The position numbers and the translations under genes were made by a program. A stretch of 64,000 nucleotides of DNA from Alterisphingorhabdus sp051668705 (GTDB lineage Bacteria; Pseudomonadota; Alphaproteobacteria; Sphingomonadales; Sphingomonadaceae). The notes beneath the pieces are model-generated. The model had not been told where the DNA came from. It saw nothing but the letters and a program-made list of their open reading frames with translations, and made no database searches. This document shows positions 34,764 to 42,172 of this stretch, piece after piece (the first letter of the stretch is position 1; each line of letters opens with the position of its first letter). The stretch lies in the NCBI RefSeq assembly GCF_051668705.1, contig NZ_CP196351.1, positions 620,001 through 684,000 on the forward strand, given 5' to 3'.

Positions 34764-34870
34764 ATCTACATATCGTCCATGGGTTTTGACGTAACGTCCT
34801 AATCTAGCGTGCTAATCTTGTTATTTTGCGTAGCAGGAGTAACTCGGACTTATCGATTATCAAGCACCAT

Positions 34871-34946
34871 AAAGGAGCGCTAAACATGTGATGATGATCT
34901 GGTCTGCCATAATCCACTGCTGTGATAATCGGTGATGATGACCAGA
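34871..34946 (+). promoter_or_regulatory. possible leader with start-stop codon and hairpin
   Basis: AAAGGAG (34871-34877) is followed after 8 bases by ATG immediately followed by TGA (34886-34891). An overlapping GTG (34888) opens a 15-codon frame ending CCDNR. TCTGGTC (34898-34904) and GACCAGA (34940-34946) could pair just behind it. This precedes the YHS-domain gene by about 65 bases. It may be a leader or standby ribosome element; equally it could be chance. Confidence 0.3.
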
Positions 34947-35010
34947 ACCCTGTCCCCCCCACTCATCGCATAATGTTGGCGCTCCTTACCTTTTGAATAG
35001 GAATATGAAT

Positions 35011-35493
35011 ATGTTGAAAAAAGTCACATTAACTGCAGCTATAGCTTTGACGACACTTACCGCAGGCGCAGCGCTAGCTGCTGACGAATATAATGTATCA
35101 TCAGGTTTGACAGCAGCAAGCGCACCTTTGGCATTGCACGGTGTTGATGTCGTTGCTTTTATCGGCACAGGCAACCGTATCGAAGGTTCTGCGAAGTTTA
35201 CCGCTGTGCATGACGGCGTGGCATATTATTTCTCAAGCCAGAAAAACCTCGATACTTTTTCTGCCTCTCCAGCCAAATTCCTCCCGCAAAATGGCGGTTT
35301 CTGCACCTTTGGTGTATCCGTTGGCAAGAAGTTTGATGGTGACCCACGCTGGGCCGATGTTCGTGACGGCAAACTATATGTCTTTTTGAGCGAAGATATC
35401 TTCAACGCCTATCAAAAAGACCCTGCTGGCACGATTGCCAAAGCAGAGGCGCAATGGAAAGCGATCCGCAGCACCGAAGCGACCAAATTGTAA
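35011..35493 (+). CDS. exported YHS-domain protein
   Basis: Small periplasmic protein: signal peptide (MLKKVTLTAAIALTTLTAG ... ALAADE) followed by one YHS domain with ALHGVDVVAFIG, VAYYFSSQKNLDTFSASP and FCTFGVSVGKKFDGDPRWAD. YHS domains are short metal- or redox-linked modules, but this exported single-domain type has no firm function. I start at 35011, with AGGA 8 bases upstream; two earlier in-frame starts exist (34993, 35005). It precedes a MAPEG gene by 83 bases. Confidence 0.83.
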   Translation: MLKKVTLTAAIALTTLTAGAALAADEYNVSSGLTAASAPLALHGVDVVAFIGTGNRIEGSAKFTAVHDGVAYYFSSQKNLDTFSASPAKFLPQNGGFCTFGVSVGKKFDGDPRWADVRDGKLYVFLSEDIFNAYQKDPAGTIAKAEAQWKAIRSTEATKL

Positions 35494-35576
35494 ACCATAT
35501 CTGGCCCGGAGGACATATCTTCCGGGTCAAATATTGGCACTGCAAATTTTATCCCTAAACATTGGAAGCATATATT

Positions 35577-35987
35577 ATGGAAACAGTCATTTATTATCTC
35601 GCTCTTAGCGGTCTACTCACTATTCTGCTTTGGACACCCTATATTCTGGCGCGGGTCTTTGTTTGGGGGATACCAACATTTCTACACAATTACCCAGAAG
35701 GCTTTCCGGCCCAAGAGCCTGAGGCGCCACTATGGGCACAACGTGCAAAACGTGCTCACCTCAATATGGTGGAAACCATGCCAGCATTTATCGCAGTGAC
35801 TGTTGCTGCATTGTCGCTAGGTGATCCAGTGAACATGGCGCAAATTGGCACTTGGGCACAGATTTTCTTCTTTGCACGGCTCGCTCATGCCGTTGTTTAT
35901 ATTGCTGGCATTCCTGGCTTGCGGACCCCAATTTACTTGGTTTCTTGGGCAGCAGTTCTGGCGATTGGCTTCATGACCATCATGTAA
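35577..35987 (+). CDS. MAPEG-family membrane protein
   Basis: Four-helix integral membrane protein of the MAPEG (eicosanoid/glutathione metabolism-like) family, 136 aa. Typical features are the polar loop RAKRAHLNMVETMPAFIAV after the first helix and RLAHAVVYIAGIPGLR near the end. Bacterial MAPEG proteins may have glutathione-dependent transferase or peroxidase activity, not shown here. Start 35577 with GGAAG upstream. Confidence 0.88.
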   Translation: METVIYYLALSGLLTILLWTPYILARVFVWGIPTFLHNYPEGFPAQEPEAPLWAQRAKRAHLNMVETMPAFIAVTVAALSLGDPVNMAQIGTWAQIFFFARLAHAVVYIAGIPGLRTPIYLVSWAAVLAIGFMTIM

Positions 35988-36084
35988 ATTTTTTGCATAT
36001 ACCTTCTCCATGAAGGGGTTCACTATCTGTCTTTCGCTACTGGTGATGCGGATATGTGGACCCCGTTTGGTTTAGGACTATGCC

Positions 36085-37032
36085 TTAATCGTTAGGTGGC
36101 TTGGTAGCTGCAGTCTTTAATTGCCGGTCTATAGCCTGTGCGGCCATGACAACAGTGCGCAATGCGCCAGCAAAAAACTCTTTGGGTAAAGTGTCAAATG
36201 TATCGCCCGGCTGGTGATAATATTTGTGATCTTCAACCCCGAAATAGATAAATGGTATCCCTTCATTGTGGAAGGGGCCATGATCGGACAGCAAAGTCCA
36301 GTCATCCGCGCCCTGTTCCGGTCGATCATGCCCTAGTTTGACATTTATCGGAGCGTCCTGCGCCAATGTTGTGAGCAATGGCAGCAATTGCGGATTGTGA
36401 TAGCTGCCTGAGGCATAAAGTGCATCTTGCTCATACCCTGCTATCATATCCAGATTAATGTTGAAGGCGATATCACTGCCGATGAATGCACGTTGTTTGA
36501 CAAAAGTTTTGGCACCAAAAAGGCCCGGTTCTTCCGCATCTAAAAAGGCGATAATCACATCATTTTCGGGCATTTCTGCCAAAAATTGATCGGCAATGGC
36601 AAAGGCACCTGCAACACCCGTGGCATTGTCACTTGCGCCATTATATGTCTCACCATCAATGATGCCGACATGATCATAATGCGCAGTAATAACCATGGCT
36701 GAAGCCGAATTCTTGCCGTTGATACGCGCCAGCAAATTGATGCCGTTCTTCACTTCACCTTGGCTATTGAGAAAGGTAAAACCCTGCTCGGAAACCGTGA
36801 GGCCGCGCCGACGAAGCTGCTCCACCAAAAATATACGCGCCTTGGCGGCTCCCTCTTCACCAGCCAGACGGCCCTGCATATCGTCGGCAGATAATATCTC
36901 CGTAATTCGGACCGGCGTTAAAATATCTGTAGGCTGGGCTGTATTGCTTCCACCAGCTTGAAGCGGTGCATCAGCGATACAGGCACTCACAGGCAGCAAG
37001 GCCATGGCTGATAATAAAATGGTAAAACGCAT
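36085..37032 (-). CDS. M28-family zinc aminopeptidase, lipoprotein (short form)
   Basis: Second M28 peptidase of the window, 315 aa, without the PA insertion of the one at 9-10.8 kb. The lipobox LPVSAC anchors it. Metal and catalytic residues are visible in ITAHYDHVG, NGASDNATGVAG, FLDAEEPGLFGA and LLSDHGPFHNEGIPF. AGGGA seven bases upstream supports the start at 37032. Divergent or separate from the tRNA gene that lies behind its promoter. Likely role: external peptide scavenging. Confidence 0.9.
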   Translation of the reverse strand: MRFTILLSAMALLPVSACIADAPLQAGGSNTAQPTDILTPVRITEILSADDMQGRLAGEEGAAKARIFLVEQLRRRGLTVSEQGFTFLNSQGEVKNGINLLARINGKNSASAMVITAHYDHVGIIDGETYNGASDNATGVAGAFAIADQFLAEMPENDVIIAFLDAEEPGLFGAKTFVKQRAFIGSDIAFNINLDMIAGYEQDALYASGSYHNPQLLPLLTTLAQDAPINVKLGHDRPEQGADDWTLLSDHGPFHNEGIPFIYFGVEDHKYYHQPGDTFDTLPKEFFAGALRTVVMAAQAIDRQLKTAATKPPND

Positions 37033-37134
37033 AGTGCATTCCCTATTCTACTTCCGAGGGCAGGGAAATAAAGAAATGGCGCGCTAGGAAGTGCGACATC
37101 GAACCCACAAGGATCGCAAGGCCGACCGGCCGCC

Positions 37135-37150
37135 GGGCGGTAGCCCGCCC
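37135..37150. other. GC-rich hairpin downstream of tRNA-Arg
   Basis: GGGCGG (37135-37140) and CCGCCC (37145-37150) pair around TAGC, within a GC-rich patch (about 37115-37160) unlike its surroundings. It lies about 45 bases after the 3' end of the tRNA on the same (minus) transcript and could be a processing or termination element; there is no T-run. Confidence 0.35.
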
Positions 37151-37192
37151 CTCGGAGATATGAGCGCAGCGAATTATCGCGAGAGAGAAAAA

Positions 37193-37269
37193 TGGTGCGC
37201 CCGGCAGGACTCGAACCTGCTGCCTCAAGATTAGAAGTCTCGCGCTCTATCCAGATGAGCTACGGGCGC
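37193..37269 (-). tRNA. tRNA-Arg (anticodon TCT)
   Basis: A full cloverleaf reads on the minus strand. The acceptor GCGCCCG / CGGGCGC is perfect and the D-stem is GCTC / GAGC. The anticodon stem CGAGA / TCTTG (one G-T pair) holds the loop CTTCTAA, anticodon TCT, reading AGA. The T-arm is GCAGG-TTCGAGT-CCTGC. Discriminator A and an encoded CCA end (37193-37195) are present. Confidence 0.97.
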
Positions 37270-37337
37270 TAAGTGCATTTCGCATTTTGGCTCATAGCCA
37301 TATTTGCATCGCGCGCCAACTGCGATATTGCATATCC

Positions 37338-38093
37338 ATGCCTGATAATGATTCCGCTACGCCTGAGCGTGTTTTGACGCGCAGTGACGGCCTTGATCTG
37401 TCGACCCACCAATTCCGCTATTATGACTTTGTTATGGCGGCTTTTGTGGCCATTTTGCTGTTATCCAATATCATTGGTGCGGCAAAGCTGACCTATTGGG
37501 AGATTGATGGCGAGCAATGGGTGTATGGCGCGGGCATTTTGTTCTTCCCGCTGGGCTATGTCATTGGTGATGTTCTGACAGAGATTTATGGTTATGCGCG
37601 GGCGCGGCGGGTTATTTGGGCTGGCTTTGGCGCCATGCTGTTCATGGCGTTTATGAGCTGGGTCGTGGTGTCACTGCCGCCGGCAGATGTGTGGGACGGG
37701 CAAGCCGCCTATGAGAGCGTTTTTGGGCAAGTTCCACGTATCGTATTTGCCTCTATCGTCGCATTCTGGGCCGGTGAATTCGTCAATTCCTATGTCATGG
37801 CACGCATGAAGATATGGACACAGGGGAAAGCCTTGTGGAGCCGCACCATCGGCTCGACCATTGTCGGGCAGGGCGTGGACAGCATGATCTTTTACCCTCT
37901 GGCTTTTTGGGGCGTGTGGGATAGCACGGCTGTATTGACCGTGATGGTGACCAATTGGGGGCTGAAAGTATTGTGGGAAGCACTGTTGACGCCCGTCACT
38001 TATGTGGTGGTTGGCCGTTTAAAAAAGGCGGAAGGTATTGATGTCTATGATGATAATACCAGTTTCACGCCGTTCAAAACGGACCTGAAGTGA
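37338..38093 (+). CDS. yhhQ: queuosine-precursor (7-cyano/aminomethyl-7-deazaguanine) transporter, YhhQ family
   Basis: Integral membrane importer of the VUT/YhhQ family, about 251 aa with six membrane segments. Family marks are ILLLSNIIGAAKLTYWEI, FFPLGYVIGDVLTEIYGYAR, WAGEFVNSYVMARMK and RTIGSTIVGQGVDSMIFY. I start at 37338 (MPDNDSA); the frame extends upstream but into the tRNA-flanking region. A GTG-started membrane gene overlaps its stop by four bases (GTGA), so they are coupled. It would supply precursor for queuosine modification of tRNA. Confidence 0.9.
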   Translation: MPDNDSATPERVLTRSDGLDLSTHQFRYYDFVMAAFVAILLLSNIIGAAKLTYWEIDGEQWVYGAGILFFPLGYVIGDVLTEIYGYARARRVIWAGFGAMLFMAFMSWVVVSLPPADVWDGQAAYESVFGQVPRIVFASIVAFWAGEFVNSYVMARMKIWTQGKALWSRTIGSTIVGQGVDSMIFYPLAFWGVWDSTAVLTVMVTNWGLKVLWEALLTPVTYVVVGRLKKAEGIDVYDDNTSFTPFKTDLK

Positions 38094-38458
38094 ACTGGTT
38101 CTGGTCGGCGACCACGCTGGGCCCATTTCAACAGGGTAAGCAATTGCTGGAGGACAGTCTGGGCTTTGATAAACAGGCCCTGCACATTCTGGTCGGCTTC
38201 ATGGTGTTCTTTTTGGTCCTGTTAGTCTTTCGCCGAAAGATATGGTTGGCGTTGTTGGCGGTGACTGTGGCAGCGCTGATGGGTGAAGTGCTGGATATTT
38301 ATGAGCTGATTGCGATCCGCAATTGGGGTTGGGAGGATATTTTCTGGCCTTGGCATTATCGCGACTTGATTGACACAATGGCAGGCCCGATCATCATGGC
38401 AATGACGATCAAAATGTGGGGTGGCCATCATGCTGAGCCGCTAACGCCTGAGCGCTAG
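38090..38458 (+). CDS. small membrane protein of unknown function
   Basis: 122 aa, start GTG overlapping the stop of the yhhQ gene. Three hydrophobic segments are seen: around ALHILVGFMVFFLVLLVF, IWLALLAVTVAALMGEVLDI and LIDTMAGPIIMAMTIKM. The pattern (helix, R/K cap, EVLD, W-rich loop) recalls VanZ-like or DUF2238-type proteins but I cannot assign a family. Translational coupling is the only hint to role. Confidence 0.65.
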   Translation: MNWFWSATTLGPFQQGKQLLEDSLGFDKQALHILVGFMVFFLVLLVFRRKIWLALLAVTVAALMGEVLDIYELIAIRNWGWEDIFWPWHYRDLIDTMAGPIIMAMTIKMWGGHHAEPLTPER

Positions 38459-38497
38459 GCTAAAGAACATAGGCGATTGCACGCGTCATAATGCGCT

Positions 38498-39340
38498 CTA
38501 ATTATTGGCTGCTTCAAAATAGGGCAGGGCCGGGGTGAGCGCTACATCGCTACGCTTTTCTAACTCGCGCAAGAACCAATATTTGTGAAAACCGCCATAG
38601 GTGATGAGGACGCGCTTGCCCTGACCTTTAATGGCGTCAAGTTCAGCGGCGATATTGGCCCAATGGGCGCGGTTAATGCTTTGCCAGCCGCCTTTGCCAA
38701 TATCTGTTTCAAAATATTGCATATAGGGCTGATAGCGCGCTTCGACCGCTTGGTCATAGGCCTTGCTATGGATGAAAAACGGATCATCGCCGCGGCCGTT
38801 TAATGTATTGCGGAATGTATTTTGCGCTTTTTGCCAGGCTTGCCATTGATCTGCACGGCCAGGATTGTCTCTGATGCGGTTAAGCGCAGCGCGGCGGGTT
38901 GAGGCAATATCAGGCGTCCATGCGGCTGTGCCTTTGATGACATAGTCCAATTCCTGCTGAAGCGGGATGATGGCGTCGGTATATTCAGGGAATGCGCGGG
39001 TGCGTTGTTCGGTTACCTTTCCGGTGTCTTTATAAGAAGACAAGGCCGCTGCAGTGCGGTTCGGCGGAATTTCGGTGAGGATAATGTCCGGCTTAATATC
39101 CCGAACAACTGTTTTAATAAGCGACAGCGGATATTTGCTCGATGTGCGATGGCCACTATGGATCATGCCGATCACGGTGACCTCGGTTCGCTCTCCGCGT
39201 TCAGCCTTGGAAAGACCAAGTTTCGCGGAGGGGACGCTTTGCTCCGTTTTTCCAGCGGCCTGGCAAGAGGCCAAGACCGCGGCGAAGAACATGCTGGTTA
39301 AAATGGTTGCGATATTTTTTATTCTGATGGGATAGTGCAT
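38498..39340 (-). CDS. lipoprotein, DUF5694 / TraB-ChaN-like fold candidate
   Basis: 280 aa with lipobox VLASC. The mature part begins TEVTVIGMIHSGHR (His-containing strand loop), then KPDIILTEIPPNR with a conserved Glu, and ends KRVLITYGGFHKYWFLRELE. This arrangement (H near the N terminus, TE after 30 residues, G-x-x-H near the C terminus) resembles TraB / ChaN / erythromycin-esterase-like families. I cannot give an activity. AAGG upstream supports the start. Confidence 0.65.
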   Translation of the reverse strand: MHYPIRIKNIATILTSMFFAAVLASCQAAGKTEQSVPSAKLGLSKAERGERTEVTVIGMIHSGHRTSSKYPLSLIKTVVRDIKPDIILTEIPPNRTAAALSSYKDTGKVTEQRTRAFPEYTDAIIPLQQELDYVIKGTAAWTPDIASTRRAALNRIRDNPGRADQWQAWQKAQNTFRNTLNGRGDDPFFIHSKAYDQAVEARYQPYMQYFETDIGKGGWQSINRAHWANIAAELDAIKGQGKRVLITYGGFHKYWFLRELEKRSDVALTPALPYFEAANN

Positions 39341-39418
39341 ATCCGCCTTATAGAATAAAATATGGCAATTGGCTTTATAAAATTCTGTACTCTTTTGGTT
39401 GGTTCGGACGGAGTGATA

Positions 39419-39598
39419 TCAATCCGCGATCAGGCCGATCAGAATGTAAATCAATATTGGTGAGCCAAAGCCTAACAATACAGCCAATACCCAAAGAATA
39501 CGGATCATTGTAACGTCAATTTCTGACCAGTTGGCGATTCCGCTGCATACGCCCATCAGCTTTGCATTGGCTTTGTCGAGTTGAAATTTCTTGCTCAT
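39419..39598 (-). CDS. pspC: PspC-domain protein
   Basis: A 59-residue single-domain PspC protein: KLMGVCSGIANWSEIDVTMI and RILWVLAVLLGFGSPILIYI, with one long or two short membrane helices. In enterobacteria PspC is an inner-membrane sensor of the phage-shock response, which is sigma-54 driven. Here it is the last gene after three tandem microprotein genes and behind a sigma-54-type promoter. I start at 39598 (AAGGGA upstream). An in-frame ATG at 39670 would add 24 hydrophilic residues and is less likely. No pspA, pspB or pspF is in the window. Confidence 0.85.
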   Translation of the reverse strand: MSKKFQLDKANAKLMGVCSGIANWSEIDVTMIRILWVLAVLLGFGSPILIYILIGLIAD

Positions 39599-39682
39599 CG
39601 TGTTGTTTCCCTTGTCTTTCGTAATGTTGTGGCTTTTTAGCGAGTTTGGTTTTTTGTTCTTACTGGTCATGATATCACGCGG

Positions 39683-39772
39683 TCAAATCGAAGCTGCGAA
39701 AAGAACGGTTGTGACGATGGTGAATGTGACAACAGTGGTGAAAGCGAATTGTGCGATCATTGTAGTATTCAT
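39683..39772 (-). CDS. hydrophobic microprotein C (29 aa)
   Basis: A very short gene with an excellent Shine-Dalgarno, GGAGGA (39777-39782), four bases before ATG. The product is one membrane-helix-like peptide (core MIAQFAFTTVVTFTIVTTVL), Thr/Val/Phe rich. It shares the AFTT core with microproteins A and B but is more diverged. It is third of three tandem small genes, 84 bases before pspC. I know no named family for it. Likely inner-membrane; stress role inferred from context. Confidence 0.65.
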   Translation of the reverse strand: MNTTMIAQFAFTTVVTFTIVTTVLFAASI

Positions 39773-39805
39773 GATATCCTCCAGGTTGAACGTGTTAGTT
39801 AAAAT

Positions 39806-39892
39806 TTAGATGATGGAAACGAAAGAACCGAACATTGCGACGATGCCGATAACGGTCGTTGAGAAAGCGATGTGTGAGAAATATGCGGGCAT
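39806..39892 (-). CDS. hydrophobic microprotein B (28 aa)
   Basis: 28 residues, one hydrophobic helix; begins MPAYFSHIAFSTTVIG. It is collinear with microprotein A without gaps: 17 of 28 residues are identical, and codon differences include silent ones, which points to selection on the peptide. Shine-Dalgarno AAAAGGAA (39901-39908), 8 bases before ATG. It lies 27 bases after gene A and 33 before gene C. Not recognisable as any known small-protein family. Confidence 0.7.
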   Translation of the reverse strand: MPAYFSHIAFSTTVIGIVAMFGSFVSII

Positions 39893-39919
39893 TTTGAATT
39901 TTCCTTTTGATGAGTGTTG

Positions 39920-40006
39920 TTAAAGAACGGTGGTGAATGAAGCGAACATTGCAACAACGCCGATGATGGTTGTTGTGAAAGCGATTTGTGAGAAATATGT
40001 GGTCAT
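39920..40006 (-). CDS. hydrophobic microprotein A (28 aa)
   Basis: First gene after the sigma-54-type promoter. AAGGAG (40014-40019) sits 7 bases before the ATG. The 28-residue product begins MTTYFSQIAFTTTIIG and is a single hydrophobic helix without charged residues. The frame stays open upstream to about 40240, but the extension is hydrophilic and lacks a ribosome site, and the predicted transcript would start near 40060. Paralogue of B and C. Confidence 0.7.
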   Translation of the reverse strand: MTTYFSQIAFTTTIIGVVAMFASFTTVL

Positions 40007-40070
40007 TGCATTACTCCTTGGTTTGGTTTTGAACTGTCCTGATTGTTTCCTCTCTGGACAAACCATACTA

Positions 40071-40086
40071 TGCAGAAGGCGTGCCA
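40071..40086 (-). promoter_or_regulatory. sigma-54 (-24/-12) promoter
   Basis: Minus-strand TGGCACGCCTTCTGCA matches the consensus TGGCACG-N4-TTGCW at every fixed position except one (C for T next to TGC). The invariant GG and GC are at the correct 12-base distance. Transcription should start near 40060, giving a leader of about 54 bases before microprotein A. I saw no equally good match elsewhere in the window. Confidence 0.75.
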
Positions 40087-40159
40087 GTTTTTTAAAACAT
40101 ATTAAAATCAAATACATAGATATAATCATCATATTTTTCACTATGGATAATAAATTGTA

Positions 40160-40200
40160 AAATCCTATAAATTGGGAAAATTTCCCGAATGTTGGGATTT
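40160..40200. promoter_or_regulatory. compound palindrome, candidate enhancer-binding-protein site
   Basis: The core GGGAAAATTTCCC (40174-40186) and outer arms AAATCC (40160-40165) and GGATTT (40195-40200) share one centre at 40180. Over the 41 bp, 15 of 20 symmetric position pairs are complementary. It lies about 115-120 bp upstream of the predicted start of the microprotein/pspC transcript, where activators of sigma-54 promoters usually bind, with very AT-rich DNA in between that could bend. Confidence 0.55.
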
Positions 40201-40281
40201 GATGAATTGCAGATGAACAAGATGGGCAGAATAACCGCAATATGATTGTCGCATGGGCCGCCCATGCCTATTGCTAAAGAT

Positions 40282-41418
40282 ATGAATAACGCTTTTCATG
40301 CATTGATGACGCTTAGTCTGACTGACTTCCGCAACCATGCGGCAAGCCAGTTAGATGGTCTGGCACAGTTAAATGTGCTGACCGGTGATAATGGCGCAGG
40401 CAAGACCAATATATTGGAGGCCTTATCACTGCTCAGTCATGGCCGGGGCATGCGCAGTGCGGCGAATAATGAGATTGCGCGCAGGGATGGTGCGGGCGGA
40501 TTTGCCGTTTCCGCATCGCTTGGCAGCGCGGCTGGTCCTGTGAAGCTGGGCACCGGCATGCATGTAAAGCATCCCGGTCGCCGTCTGGTGCGCATCAATG
40601 GCAGTCAGGCAAGCCAGAATATCTTGGGCGAATATCTTACGGTGAACTGGCTGACTCCAGCGCATGACAGATTATTTGTAGAAACCGCTGGCGCGCGGCG
40701 ACGTTATCTGGACCGGCTAACAGCGGCCATCCGCCCTGGCCATTTGGGCTATGTGCAGCAATATGAAGCCGCCATGCGCGAGCGCAACCGTTTGCTCAGT
40801 GATGAGCGGCTTAATGGTAAGATGATGGACCCATTATGGTTTGATGCGCTGGAAAGCCGGATGGAGCGCTATGCGGCGGCGATTGAATCGGGACGCCGTG
40901 AATTGGTCGAACAATTAGAGACGATGTTTGATGAAACCCATAATGGCGGCTTTGCAAAACCATGCCTGTCCATCGTTTCCCGCAGTGAGTATCTGAAGAA
41001 TGGGACTGAACGCCCATTGACCGAAGTCTGGCGATCAGCGCGTGCAAGAGACAGAGCCGCAGGCCGCACGCTTGATGGCCCGCACCGTGATGATATGCAT
41101 GTGGTGATGCGCCAGACCGGCGAAGCTGCTGCGTCATGTTCTACTGGCCAACAAAAGGCGATGCTGATCGCTTTGACATTGACGCATAGCGAGCTGGTCG
41201 CTGAACGCCGACCGCGTCTGCCCGCTCTATTATTGTTGGATGAAGTAGCGGCGCATCTTGACGCGTCGCGCCGGGCGTCTTTGTTCGAGCAACTGTCCCA
41301 GCGCAATATGCAAGTATGGATGACTGGCACAGATGCCAGCTTGTTCGCAGCATTGCCGGACCATGGCCGTTTCATTCAGGTTGAGACAGGCAGAATAGTC
41401 TCAGCGTTTAGTGGATAG
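40282..41418 (+). CDS. recF: DNA replication/repair protein RecF
   Basis: SMC-like ATPase that loads RecA at gaps. Walker A is GDNGAGKTNILEAL (about residue 40), the signature region is CSTGQQKAMLIALTLTHSE and Walker B is PALLLLDEVAAHLD. The HDRLFVETAGARRRYLDRL block is typical. Start is uncertain: candidates are 40264, 40282 and 40306, none with a strong ribosome site; 40282 keeps a normal N terminus (…MTLSLTDFRNHA). It is alone, without dnaA/dnaN/gyrB, as usual in sphingomonads. Confidence 0.93.
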   Translation: MNNAFHALMTLSLTDFRNHAASQLDGLAQLNVLTGDNGAGKTNILEALSLLSHGRGMRSAANNEIARRDGAGGFAVSASLGSAAGPVKLGTGMHVKHPGRRLVRINGSQASQNILGEYLTVNWLTPAHDRLFVETAGARRRYLDRLTAAIRPGHLGYVQQYEAAMRERNRLLSDERLNGKMMDPLWFDALESRMERYAAAIESGRRELVEQLETMFDETHNGGFAKPCLSIVSRSEYLKNGTERPLTEVWRSARARDRAAGRTLDGPHRDDMHVVMRQTGEAAASCSTGQQKAMLIALTLTHSELVAERRPRLPALLLLDEVAAHLDASRRASLFEQLSQRNMQVWMTGTDASLFAALPDHGRFIQVETGRIVSAFSG

Positions 41419-41689
41419 TGCCAAAGCTTTTTTGCACGCTCAGCATAACAATCAATCGCTCGACCTGACGCCAATGGCAAAAGCGGATATGGTTACCGCG
41501 TTCGCGTGCGTCATCTGCATTGTCTGCTGCGTGCAGTGCCGCATTTTGCCCTAATATGGTCAGCATATTATCAGCTTCATCATAAGCCATACGGTCAGTA
41601 AATACCGGCATAGGATTTATGAGATTGCCCGTTTTTGCACCCATTGCAGAGACGGGGGCTTTCGGGTCCGAAGACTTGGACTGAGACAT
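41408..41689 (-). CDS. hypothetical protein, 93 aa, conserved-looking
   Basis: Small soluble protein; second half is DEADNMLTILGQNAALHAAD then GNHIRFCHWRQVERLIVMLS, a pattern I associate with uncharacterised alphaproteobacterial proteins. Start 41689 has AAGGTG six bases upstream; the frame opens two codons earlier. Its 3' end overlaps the 3' end of recF by 11 bases, in convergent orientation. No function can be given. Confidence 0.6.
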   Translation of the reverse strand: MSQSKSSDPKAPVSAMGAKTGNLINPMPVFTDRMAYDEADNMLTILGQNAALHAADNADDARERGNHIRFCHWRQVERLIVMLSVQKSFGTIH

Positions 41690-41844
41690 TAACACACCTT
41701 GTTACGTTGAGAACAAACTCGTTACCTACACAACCCTTCCAATCGCTTTTCTTTATATAGTGAATGTAAAATTAATCTTCAAAATGGATATCTTATATCT
41801 GTTTTTGTCAGATTATTCTCCGCTTCTCCGGCAATGGGCTGGAA

Positions 41845-42105
41845 ATGCACGAGGAAAAGGCCCAAATAGCCTCCATGGATGATAAGCAAAAAAAGCAAGA
41901 CGGCGCCGCATATTCGCCAACCAAGCAAGAGAGCCCCAAACGCGCCACTGCAGCAGGCGGTGTGTTCATTGCCTTGGGCACCATATTTGGCACGATATTT
42001 GGCGGCTTTGCTTTTGGTCAGCCATCTGCGGGGTTTATCGTTGGCTTGATCGGCGGTGCATTGGTTGCTGTGTTTATTGCGCTTAATGACAATATAAAGA
42101 GATAA
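41845..42105 (+). CDS. small two-helix membrane protein
   Basis: 86 aa: a hydrophilic Lys/Gln-rich N-terminal third, then two hydrophobic segments (VFIALGTIFGTIFGGFAFG and AGFIVGLIGGALVAVFIAL) with small residues packed as in glycine-zipper or AtpZ/AtpI-like proteins. Starts at 41845 or 41875; ribosome sites are weak. Unrecognised family; membrane location is the only firm inference. Confidence 0.55.
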   Translation: MHEEKAQIASMDDKQKKQDGAAYSPTKQESPKRATAAGGVFIALGTIFGTIFGGFAFGQPSAGFIVGLIGGALVAVFIALNDNIKR

Positions 42106-42172
42106 TAAATAGATAAGCAGGCAGGCGTAGTTTCACAGCCTGGTAGCAATATAGCTGATCCGAGCGCCGCGC

